Translations under genes and position numbers: made by a program
Notes under the pieces: generated by a model
The model's database searches: none
What the model saw: the letters and a program-made list of their open reading frames with translations, nothing else
What the model was told of the DNA's origin: nothing
DNA from: Ancylomarina longa
GTDB taxonomy: Bacteria > Bacteroidota > Bacteroidia > Bacteroidales > Marinifilaceae
Assembly: GCF_003996985.1 (NCBI RefSeq)
Contig: NZ_RJJX01000006.1
Span: 62,001-126,000, forward strand
Length of the DNA: 64,000 bases
Reading direction: 5' to 3'
Shown here: positions 18,080-25,837 of the stretch, piece after piece
How the letters are laid out: every line of letters starts with the position of its first letter
How positions within the stretch are numbered: the first letter of the stretch is position 1

Positions 18080-18811
18080 TTATTCCGCGGCTGGAATTTC
18101 TTCCTTTTTACTACCGGATCTCATGGCAAGTATCCTATTATACTCCTCCTCTAACTGATCGCTTTCTTTTATAATATCAGCATAATCCGGTTTATTACTT
18201 ATCACCTGATAAGCCTTAATAACTTCAACTAAATTACCATAAGAAACCATTATCTGTTTGCGCAGATCGGCAAGCTTTATAGTGGGTGCATGAGCCTCTT
18301 CTTTTAACCGATCTAAATATCGTGTGCTAAAAAGTGTGTTTGCTTCCACAATTTCGTTCACCCAATCGGTGAGGTTTAAAACGCTAAGCGCACTGCTTAA
18401 TTCAGGATCTCCCAACCATTTTCGAACAATATTTTCCAGCACACTTGTCTCGGCCTGGTAGTTCAAACGAACAATACCGGAATCATAATTATTACGCGAA
18501 TCCAGAAGTAGTTTTGCTGCATTGCGAATAGGTGCTTCGTAATGATAGCAATTAGCTTTAATTGCCTGTTCTACACCAGAAAATGCATTGTCGCGACGCG
18601 AATCAAGCTCCTGTAATTCTTGCGAAATACGATTTCCCAAATTGGGATTAAATACAGCAGTAATTTCTGCGAATAAACCGCCCAATTCATCGGTCTTACT
18701 TTTCAATTTTAGTGCTTCGGTATCCCTGGCCAACAGGAGGCTGAGAAATGTTTTAATGAATTGAATAAATTCGCTGTTGCGAAGTTCTCTTAAACGATTT
18801 GATGAGTACAT
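18080..18811 (-). CDS. DUF6261-like protein, unknown function
   Basis: 243 residues, strongly helical with no signal peptide or membrane segment. It starts MYSSNRLRELRNSEFIQFIKTF and ends in a charged tail (SGSKKEEIPAAE). Order and style match the Bacteroidota-specific family annotated as DUF6261, recalled from memory and not checked. No catalytic motif is visible; helical-bundle proteins of this sort may be structural or bind partners. Its stop is 7 bases from a REP-like palindrome, and upstream of its start lies a 42-bp tandem hairpin array, so the gene is embedded in repeats. Expression signals were not identified. Confidence 0.65.
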   Translation of the reverse strand: MYSSNRLRELRNSEFIQFIKTFLSLLLARDTEALKLKSKTDELGGLFAEITAVFNPNLGNRISQELQELDSRRDNAFSGVEQAIKANCYHYEAPIRNAAKLLLDSRNNYDSGIVRLNYQAETSVLENIVRKWLGDPELSSALSVLNLTDWVNEIVEANTLFSTRYLDRLKEEAHAPTIKLADLRKQIMVSYGNLVEVIKAYQVISNKPDYADIIKESDQLEEEYNRILAMRSGSKKEEIPAAE

Positions 18812-18925
18812 AAATATTAGTTTTAAAAATTAACAAATATGAAATTACAAATTTTTAAGTTTATCACAAATATTTTACAGTACTTTTTATCTAAATTATA
18901 TTACTTAACCTTGCAAAAGGACTGG

Positions 18926-19136
18926 TACGAGCTTGCAACAGCATTTTCCCTAATACGGGAAGTCCATTACGAGCTCGCAACAGCATTTCCCTGCCCCGGG
19001 GATGGCCAATACGAGCTCGCGACAAGCTTTCCCCACCGTGGGGATTTGCCCATGCAACTTGCAGCAAGAAATCCCCTACCCGGGAATTTGCCCATGCAGC
19101 TTACGGCAAGCTTTCCCCATACCGGGTAAGCTTCCC
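18926..19136. repeat. Five tandem 42-bp units each containing a small hairpin
   Basis: Units start at 18926, 18968, 19010, 19052 and 19094, all 42 bases apart. Each begins like TACGAGCTCGCAACAGC or ATGCAACTTGCAGCAAG and contains a TCCC...GGGA inverted repeat whose flanking pairs change together (TTCCC/GGGAA in unit 1, TCCCCA/TGGGGA in unit 3). Because 42 is a multiple of three, a 96-codon frame from 18839 reads through with a repeating YELATAFP-type 14-residue motif; I treat that as a by-product. The array lies directly upstream of the DUF6261-like gene. Confidence 0.8.
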
Positions 19137-19182
19137 TACAGGCTGCATCTTGATTTCAACGATTACAAGAGGGTAAAATAAA

Positions 19183-19215
19183 AGACCTGACGGATTTTGA
19201 AAAACTGTCAGGTCT
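19183..19215. repeat. REP-like palindrome, copy 3
   Basis: 33 bases: left arm AGACCTGACGGATTTT, right arm AAAACTGTCAGGTCT, with a few mismatches. It is the left-most palindrome of the hsdS tail array. Confidence 0.85.
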
Positions 19216-19789
19216 GATGTGATATTTTAAGCTTCGAAAGTTGTAGTGGCTGCAAGTGCTTCGGTGTGGACTGGATTTTCGAAAAACTCAATACCTGACT
19301 GGTTACGAAGGATTAGATAAAAGACCTGACAGGTTTCGAAAACCTGTCAGGTCTGATATGATATTTTAAGCTTCGGGAGTTGTAGCGGCTGCAAGTGCTT
19401 CGGTGTGGACTGGATTTTCGAAAAACTCAATACCTGACTGGGTGCTGAAGATTGGGTAAAATAAAAAGACCTGACAGGTTTCAAAAACCTGTCAGGTCTG
19501 ATGTGATATTTTAAGCTTCGAAAGTTGTAGAGGCTGCAAGTGCTTCGGTGTGGACTGGATTTTCGAAAAACTCAATACCTGACTGGGTGCTGAAGATTGG
19601 GTAAAATAAAAAGACCTGACAGGTTTTTAAAACCTGTCAGGTCTGGAACGATATTTTAAACTTCGGTAGTTGTAGCGGATGCAAGTGCTTCGGTGTGGAC
19701 TGGATTTTCGAAAAGCTCAATACCTGACTGGGTGCTGAAGATTGCGTAGAATAAAAAGACCTGACAGGTTTTAAAAACCTGTCAGGTCT
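19216..19789. repeat. Tandem array of degenerate hsdS 3' ends, each with a REP-like palindrome
   Basis: Four units precede the true hsdS end, with the shared GATATTTTAA landmark at 19221, 19360, 19505 and 19650 (the true gene has it at 19795): spacings 139, 145, 145, 145. Each unit has about 70 bases matching the last codons of hsdS; on the minus strand they read FFENPVHTEALAATTTFEA then stop, against LFEKPIHTEALAAATTVEA in the gene. A composite REP-like element completes each unit. The 33-base palindromes are at 19322-19354, 19467-19499, 19612-19644 and 19757-19789. Confidence 0.88.
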
Positions 19790-19800
19790 GATGTGATATT

Positions 19801-21579
19801 TTAAGCTTCGACAGTTGTAGCGGCTGCAAGTGCTTCAGTGTGGATTGGCTTTTCGAAAAGCTCCCGAATAAGCGACTGCATTAATTGTTCGGCATTTGCC
19901 TTGCTGGCGATCACTGCCTTTTCCAACTCATCGCATAAAGCCATCAAACTGTTGACCTTTTCGACTATAACACCTTGTTCAGTGAGAGACGGAAACGGAA
20001 TTTTGAATTTTGATATATTACCCATACTTAAATTTGGTCTTGCATTATCAACCTGTTTGTCATACATATAACTAATACAAACAGGACTATTGAAAAAGTG
20101 CAAAAAGTATTGGTAATTGACTTTGGGTATCAATCGAATAATAGTTACAGCTTGATTAATATTAGCAACTTCGTCTAAGTTATAAATTGCTGTTCGACCA
20201 ATAGAACCACCAACAATATTCATAAGAATATCATCTCTCTTTAAAAGAGATCGAGGTTCAATCTCGTTAAATTTTGGTTCTACAAATTTCTTTTTCTCAA
20301 GTAGAAGCTTATAATTACCAACATTTTCACTGGTAATAAAGAGTATACCATTCTCCTCTTCTACATATTCGACTCCTTGCCACTTCGGAGAGGAGCCTTT
20401 AGTTATAATTCGTGTTAAATTAGCCAACCTACACCATTCCCAACCCTCAGGAAGTTCATAAGGAATCTCATCGGCAGTAATGGCAGGCAGAGGCTTTTCC
20501 TTTTTGATTTTTTTATCAGCGATAAGCTGAGTTTTTTCTTTTTGGATTTGTTTTAGTACGGCTTTGGCGGAATGAGATCCTGAAACAAGTTCAGGATGAC
20601 GTGCGCGCCAATTGGCGGTGAGCTTGCCTTGTACGGCTAGCTGTAGGATTGTTTCGCGTAGCTTTTTGATGTTGCTCTGCTCGTTCATGAAAGCAGAGAA
20701 ATGTTTTTGCAGGTATGCCCATTCTTTTGGGGTATCGCCTGTGCTTAGCTCACGCAGTGCTGAGGTGATGAAATCTTCCTTAAGCTTAACACGCTCTACC
20801 GTTAGCTTCTCCAATGCTTCTACTTCCTTAAACAGGGTATTGACGGTCTCTACTATGGCTTTTTGCTCGGTTAGAGGGGGGACTGGAATTACAATCGATT
20901 CCCATTTTCCTTTATTAATAATTGGTGTTGCAGAACCAGATGATTTTAAAATTACATTTTTTTGAAAATATTTAGACTGTCCAATTATCTTCACATATTG
21001 CACAGGAGCGATTATTGAAGTAATAGTATTAATTTGTTGATTGCAGCTAATATCAATATCATTAATATTACACTTACCAATACTCCCTCCAATACAAACC
21101 ATTAGCAAGGAATCTTTTAAAATCAATCTCCCTTTTTGCAATCCCAACTCAGACAACCCTACAGCAGGATATTCAATCCAATCATTTAAGATATTTGCTG
21201 GACCAAGAAATGGAATAAAATCACCGAAGTTTTCAGCCTTACTTTTTGATGGAGTGTTTCCTGTTTGAGTAACCCCTATATCTCTTAACCTACACCACTC
21301 CCATTCTTCAGGCAAATCAAAAGGAATCTCATCGGCAGTAATGGCAGGCAAAGGCTTTTCCTTCTTTATCTTTTTGTCTTTTATGAGCTGTTCCTTTTCG
21401 GCTTTAATGCTTGTGAGTAGGGCTTTGGCAGAATGAGATCCTGAAACAAGTTCAGGATGACGATCACGAAAAGCTCTTGTTAATTTGCCTTGTACGGCGA
21501 GTTGCAGTATCAAGCCCTTTAGCTCCTTAGCATTCTTTGGGTAGATGCTCAGTTCTTTAAAATGTTCGAGTAATTGCAT
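19801..21579 (-). CDS. hsdS: Type I restriction-modification specificity subunit HsdS
   Basis: 592 residues, somewhat longer than usual. It has the two-half layout: conserved region LKGLILQLAVQGKLT (about 20-34) with DKKIKKEKPLPAITADEIP, target recognition domain 1, a helical linker (LTEQKAIVETVNTLFKEVE...), then a near copy LRETILQLAVQGKLT (about 310-324), target recognition domain 2 and a final helix (LTEQGVIVEKVNSLMALCDEL). Each half would read one part of a bipartite DNA site. Oddly, each half carries the same in-frame palindrome-encoded insert RHPELVSGSHSAK (about 40-52 and 327-339). The start is 1 base past the hsdM stop. The 3' end has been amplified in tandem downstream. Confidence 0.95.
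   Translation of the reverse strand: MQLLEHFKELSIYPKNAKELKGLILQLAVQGKLTRAFRDRHPELVSGSHSAKALLTSIKAEKEQLIKDKKIKKEKPLPAITADEIPFDLPEEWEWCRLRDIGVTQTGNTPSKSKAENFGDFIPFLGPANILNDWIEYPAVGLSELGLQKGRLILKDSLLMVCIGGSIGKCNINDIDISCNQQINTITSIIAPVQYVKIIGQSKYFQKNVILKSSGSATPIINKGKWESIVIPVPPLTEQKAIVETVNTLFKEVEALEKLTVERVKLKEDFITSALRELSTGDTPKEWAYLQKHFSAFMNEQSNIKKLRETILQLAVQGKLTANWRARHPELVSGSHSAKAVLKQIQKEKTQLIADKKIKKEKPLPAITADEIPYELPEGWEWCRLANLTRIITKGSSPKWQGVEYVEEENGILFITSENVGNYKLLLEKKKFVEPKFNEIEPRSLLKRDDILMNIVGGSIGRTAIYNLDEVANINQAVTIIRLIPKVNYQYFLHFFNSPVCISYMYDKQVDNARPNLSMGNISKFKIPFPSLTEQGVIVEKVNSLMALCDELEKAVIASKANAEQLMQSLIRELFEKPIHTEALAAATTVEA
20576..20600. repeat. In-frame palindrome inside hsdS, second half
   Basis: ATCCTGAA, 5-base spacer ACAAG, TTCAGGAT: an 8-bp perfect inverted repeat that on the minus strand encodes HPELVSGS. 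The identical sequence is at 21437-21461. It is unrelated to the GACCTGACAGG palindromes. Confidence 0.85.
21437..21461. repeat. In-frame palindrome inside hsdS, first half
   Basis: Identical 25-base copy of the palindrome at 20576-20600, at the equivalent position after the first LQLAVQGKLT helix. Confidence 0.85.
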
Positions 21580-21580
21580 G

Positions 21581-23009
21581 CTACTTTAGGGCTTCGGTTA
21601 ATACGTTGATAATGGCATTTTGCACAGAGCTGATCTTCTCTTCGCTGGCTCGGAATTGCTGCAATAGCACTTCAGGACTAGCCAAATTATCAGCTTCCTG
21701 ATGTGGGTTTTTCACATCCAGATTATAGCCACGCCTGGCAATCTCTTCAGCCGATACTTTCCAGGCATATTGGTTTTCTTCCCGTTTGTTCCACCAGGCT
21801 TTTTCCAAATCGAACTCCTTAATGTTGATGGGTTTGCCTTTGTTGTAGCTCTTTACTCCATTGGGATAAGGATGCTCGAAATACCAGATATCTTTGGTTG
21901 GTGTACCCTTCTCGAAAAACAGCAGGTTGGTTTTAATACCTGTGTAGGGGTTGAACACGCCATTGGGCAAGCGAACAATGGTATGCAGCTTGCATTTGGC
22001 CATCAGCTCCTCTTTGATACGGGTTTTTACGCCTTCGCCAAACAAAGTGCCATCGGGCAATACCACGGCAGCCCGTCCGGTATCTTTCAAAAGCTTGATG
22101 ATTAAAGCCAAAAACAGATCTGCCGTTTCCTTGGTACGGAATTTTGCCGGGAAATTGGTTTCGGTTCCATCTTCCTCTACTCCTCCAAAAGGTGGATTGG
22201 TGAGGATCACATCTACCTTATCCTTTTTGCTCCAATCGCTGTAGGGTTTTGCCAGATAATTGCCTCGCTGCACAGCCGGTAAATCGAAACCGTGCAACAT
22301 CAGGTTGGTGGTACACAACAAATGTGGCAAAGGCTTTTTCTCTATCCCCCGAATGGTGGCTTGCATGCTGCGTTCCTGAGCAGCATCTTGCACCAGTTTT
22401 TTCTTGTGATCGATGCTGCAGGTTAAAAATCCCCCTGTGCCACAGGCCGGATCTAAAACGGTATCGGTGAGTTGTGGGTTGATGATATCGACCATAAACT
22501 GAGTTACTGCACGTGGGGTGTAGTACTCTCCCGAAGATCCTGCCGATTGCAGTTCCTTTAATATGGTTTCGTAAATATCATTGAACAGATGACGGTCATC
22601 GCTATTGAAATCAATCTGGTTAATCACATTAATTACCTGACGAAAGAGCGTACCGTTTTTCATGTAATTATAGGTATTCTCGAATACCGAACGAATAATT
22701 TTTGCCTGCGGATTCAAGCTCAAATCAATTTCCTTTAGAGTAGGAAATAGTTGGGTATCTACAAAGGTCATTAGGGCATCTCCTGTTAATCCTTCGTCGT
22801 CGGCAGCCCAGGTCTCCCATTTGTATGCTTCGGGAATAGGACTTTCAAATCCCTCAATGGTGATATCCCACTCCTCCTCCTTATCGGAAAATATTTTTAG
22901 AAAGAGCATCCATACCATTTGCGAAATGCGCTGTGCATCTCCATCTACCCCCTGCGTCTTTACGCATAATATCGCGTATGCTCTTTATGTTGCCTGTTAT
23001 GTTGCTCAT
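21581..23009 (-). CDS. hsdM: Type I restriction-modification methyltransferase HsdM, frameshifted near its 5' end
   Basis: N6-adenine methylase of a type I system. The main frame (to 22918) has the SAM motif LDPACGTGGF and the catalytic NPPF in ILTNPPFGG. The family N-terminus is also present but out of frame: an ATG at 23007-23009 opens MSNITGNIKSIRDIMRKDAG. A run of five G (five C at 22948-22952 on the plus strand) then shifts the frame; removing one G gives AGVDGDAQRISQMVWMLFLK, the expected join. As written, full-length protein needs a frameshift, or translation starts inside at 22918 and loses about 30 residues. It could be a sequencing error, a real lesion, or a phase switch. It is followed by hsdS after 1 base. 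Confidence 0.9.
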
Positions 23010-23076
23010 GTAATTAGTTATTGGTCAATGGTCATTAAATAGTGCTATATCCCTTAAGGGGATTTACTTGTTTAAA

Positions 23077-23108
23077 AGACCTGACAGTTTTAAAAACCTG
23101 TCAGGTCT
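23077..23108. repeat. REP-like palindrome between hsdR and hsdM
   Basis: 32 bases: left arm AGACCTGACAGTTTT, right arm AAAACCTGTCAGGTCT. It lies 37 bases past the hsdR stop and 67 bases before the hsdM start, so it may end the hsdR transcript. Confidence 0.88.
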
Positions 23109-23145
23109 GCAAATTTAATATTTATATCTACCTAATGATAGACTT

Positions 23146-25509
23146 TTAAGCAATGGAATAAATCTGTTCCTGTAATTCTTTAACAGCCTCTTCGTAGTCG
23201 TTCTTCTTGCCAAAAGCTTTCACCAATTTCACCGGAGAACCTATCTGTGTAAAAGCTTGTAGTTTCAATACCGAAGGATTCTCAATGGATGCGATGCCTT
23301 CGTTCTCGTATTTCTCCAAAAGAGTGTCGAGCACCTGCTTCGCTATTTCATCGTATTTGGCAAAGTAGTTTCGCTTGCGAACCTTATTGGCTCTGTCATG
23401 CCGGGTTAGCGATGGTTTATCGAAGGCAATATGGCAAATCAGGTCGAAATCATCCATATCTTTGCCTACTTCCTCGCGCAAAGCCTCCAAGAGGATGCCA
23501 TGTTCGGCCAGTTCCTTCACCAGCTCCTCCTTTTTATCGGCCGTGCTCCACTTACTTAAAAAATCGTCGAGGGAGGCAAACTCCTTTTTGATATTCTGCC
23601 TGGTATAGTCTTTCAGCGATTCGGTAATCAGTTTGCCATCGGCGCCATAATAGTGCACCCTTTCATTGGCAACGGTCACCTTCACCTTATTTACGTAGTA
23701 TTTTTTGGGGCGATCCTCCTCTTCATCGTCAACATTGATATCAGGTGGTGTAAAAACATCATCCCCTTCTCTTGGTGGTGTTTCAATCACATCATCATCT
23801 TCGTCAGGAGGTGTCACAGGCTCATTGGGTTCTGGTTCGTAAATCACAACCGGTTCGCCATCAAAATCGGGATCGGCAAACAGGTTGGTCGCTCTTCTAA
23901 AATCCATTATCGAAAAATAAAGCTTTCCTTCGGCTTCGCGGATGCGAGTACCACGGCCAATAATCTGTTTGAACTCCGTCATCGAGCCAATATTGGCTTC
24001 CAGAACAATCAGCTTTACCATTTTGGTATCGATCCCCGTGGTCAGCATTTTCGATGTGGTAGCGATTACCGGAAATTGTTCCTCTACATCGGTAAAATTA
24101 TCGAGTTCGCGTTTTCCCACTTCATCATCACCCGTAATCTTCACTGCATACAAAGGATGTTTGGCTACCAGATCGGCATTTTCGTTGATCAAAGCCTGTC
24201 GCATGCGGTTGGCATGGTCAATATCCACACAGAAAACAATGGTTTTGGCAAATCGGTCGGTGGCTTTCAGATATTCAGTAATCTTACGTGCTACCAAGTT
24301 GGTGCGTTCATCAATCACCAGTTTCCGATCGTAATCGCGCAGGTTGTAGATGCGATCTTCAATCTCGTTACCATATTTATCGCACAAGCCTTTGGTGGGT
24401 CTCCACTCCTCATCTATGCTGGTGTTAATTTTAATCACTTTATAGGGTGCCAGGAATCCATCTTCAATACCTTGTTTCAACGAATAGGTGTAAACCGGCT
24501 CACCAAAGTAACTGATATTGGAAATATCACGTGTTTCCTTGGGGGTTGCCGTCATACCAATTTGTGTGGCCGACGAAAAATAATCCAGTACCTCACGCCA
24601 TGCCGATGCCTCGGAAGCACTGCCGCGGTGGCACTCGTCGATAATTACCAAGTCGAAGAAATCCCTGCTGAACTCCTTATAGGCATTCTTTGTTTCTTCG
24701 TTGCTGGTCAATCCCTGGTAGAGGGCGTAATAGATCTGGTAGGATTTATCAATCTTCCGGTTCTTAATGATATGCATGATATCGTTACCAAAAGGAGCAA
24801 AATCGCCATTCTTTGTTTGAGTTAGCAGGGCATTTCTATCAGCCAAAAAAAGGATTCTCTTCTTAACTCCCGCCTTCCACAAGCGCCACACAATATTAAA
24901 AGCGGTATAGGTTTTTCCCGTACCTGTAGCCATTACCAAAAGGATTCTGTTCTGTCCTTTGGCTATTGCCTCTACGCTACGGTTGATAGCATTCGCCTGA
25001 TAGTAGCGAGGACTCATCCCGTTGGTATCCACATGGTAATCTTGTTCCACTATTTTAACGGCCTGGGCTTCTTGAATCTCTTCTTTTTTCAGATAGCGTT
25101 TCCATAGCTCTTCCGGAGAAGGAAACTCATCTAAGGCAATCTCTCTCTCTATTTGTCCTTCGCTGATTGTTTTGTCGTGAAAGATAAAACCATCCCCATT
25201 GGAGCAGAACACAAAGGGAATTTGAAGGATCTCGGCATACTCCAGAGCCTGCTGCATTCCCGCGCCTATGCTGTGTTTATTATCTTTCGCCTCGATAATG
25301 GCAATTGGAATATCAGGTTTAAAGTAAAGAATGTAATCTGCTCTCTTTCTTCTTCCACGAGTATGCATTCTTCCTTGAACAATAATGCGACCATCGGTAA
25401 AAGATTTTTCTTCGCGTACTTGCTTTTTCATATCCCAGCCCGCTTTTATAATGGCAGGATTGATAAACTTGGTACATATATCTCTTTCGGACAGGTCTTT
25501 TTTATTCAT
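23146..25509 (-). CDS. hsdR: Type I restriction endonuclease subunit HsdR
   Basis: 787 residues from the ATG at 25509 (MNKKDLSERDICTKFINPAI); an upstream ATG at 25599 would add 30 hydrophobic residues unlike the family. The N-terminal nuclease domain has the PD-(D/E)xK pattern in ADYILYFKPDIPIAIIEAKD. A two-domain SF2 translocase follows: VMATGTGKTYTA (Walker A), IIDECHRGS (DECH), GMTATPKET and QIIGRGTRI. A very acidic, proline-rich linker (EPNEPVTPPDEDDDVIETPP) precedes the helical C-terminus that docks to the methylase. It cuts unmodified DNA after ATP-driven translocation. Compared with the usual size near 1000 residues it belongs to the shorter EcoKI/HsdR_N-type Bacteroidota forms. Confidence 0.95.
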   Translation of the reverse strand: MNKKDLSERDICTKFINPAIIKAGWDMKKQVREEKSFTDGRIIVQGRMHTRGRRKRADYILYFKPDIPIAIIEAKDNKHSIGAGMQQALEYAEILQIPFVFCSNGDGFIFHDKTISEGQIEREIALDEFPSPEELWKRYLKKEEIQEAQAVKIVEQDYHVDTNGMSPRYYQANAINRSVEAIAKGQNRILLVMATGTGKTYTAFNIVWRLWKAGVKKRILFLADRNALLTQTKNGDFAPFGNDIMHIIKNRKIDKSYQIYYALYQGLTSNEETKNAYKEFSRDFFDLVIIDECHRGSASEASAWREVLDYFSSATQIGMTATPKETRDISNISYFGEPVYTYSLKQGIEDGFLAPYKVIKINTSIDEEWRPTKGLCDKYGNEIEDRIYNLRDYDRKLVIDERTNLVARKITEYLKATDRFAKTIVFCVDIDHANRMRQALINENADLVAKHPLYAVKITGDDEVGKRELDNFTDVEEQFPVIATTSKMLTTGIDTKMVKLIVLEANIGSMTEFKQIIGRGTRIREAEGKLYFSIMDFRRATNLFADPDFDGEPVVIYEPEPNEPVTPPDEDDDVIETPPREGDDVFTPPDINVDDEEEDRPKKYYVNKVKVTVANERVHYYGADGKLITESLKDYTRQNIKKEFASLDDFLSKWSTADKKEELVKELAEHGILLEALREEVGKDMDDFDLICHIAFDKPSLTRHDRANKVRKRNYFAKYDEIAKQVLDTLLEKYENEGIASIENPSVLKLQAFTQIGSPVKLVKAFGKKNDYEEAVKELQEQIYSIA

Positions 25510-25714
25510 GCTTTTAAGAGTTAGTCTTTGTATTTCGGGTTTGTAAAATGACAAAACCAAAATTAACAAAATAATTAAAAACCCTTGATGTTCTGACACT
25601 CAAATTTCAGTAAGCCTCATTGATCTAAACTCTATTTAAACATTATCACGATTATGCCTTCCTTTTAACTCTCTTCTCCAACAAGTTTGCAACTTGTGAT
25701 AAATGGAGGAAGGA

Positions 25715-25783
25715 GACCTGACTGGTTTTCAAGGATTGGATTGGATAAAAAGACCTGACAGGTTTTGAAAACCTGTCAGGTCT
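25715..25783. repeat. Composite REP-like element, last copy
   Basis: Half unit from GACCTGACTGGTTTTCAAGG at 25715, then the full 33-base palindrome at 25751-25783 (AGACCTGACAGGTTTT, G, AAAACCTGTCAGGTCT, a perfect inverted repeat). The GACCTGAC starts are again 37 bases apart. It lies 54 bases past the stop of the GT9 gene. Confidence 0.9.
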
Positions 25784-25837
25784 GGTATATCTATTACCTG
25801 ACGGTAAAATGGAGTACTCGCAAAGTCTGTATTAATG

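Noticed and set aside
18839-19129. 96-codon frame with 14-residue repeats (YELATAFP type)
   Set aside because: It exists because the repeat length, 42, is divisible by three. The stems with paired changes, poor start context and lack of any known domain make a structured repeat more likely than a protein.
19183-19789. CRISPR-like array
   Set aside because: Units are 139-145 bases, nearly identical throughout, with no alternating unique spacers and no cas genes; they are explained by hsdS tail copies plus palindromes.
23653-24825. 390-codon frame on the plus strand opposite hsdR
   Set aside because: It lies wholly inside the coding part of hsdR, has no recognisable domain, and is explained by the codon pattern of hsdR.
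17414-25509. A new defence system combining RAYT, DUF6261 and hsd
   Set aside because: The hsd genes are a standard type I system and RAYTs are known REP processors. Nothing shows a functional link beyond shared repeats, so I report the repeats and not a combined system.
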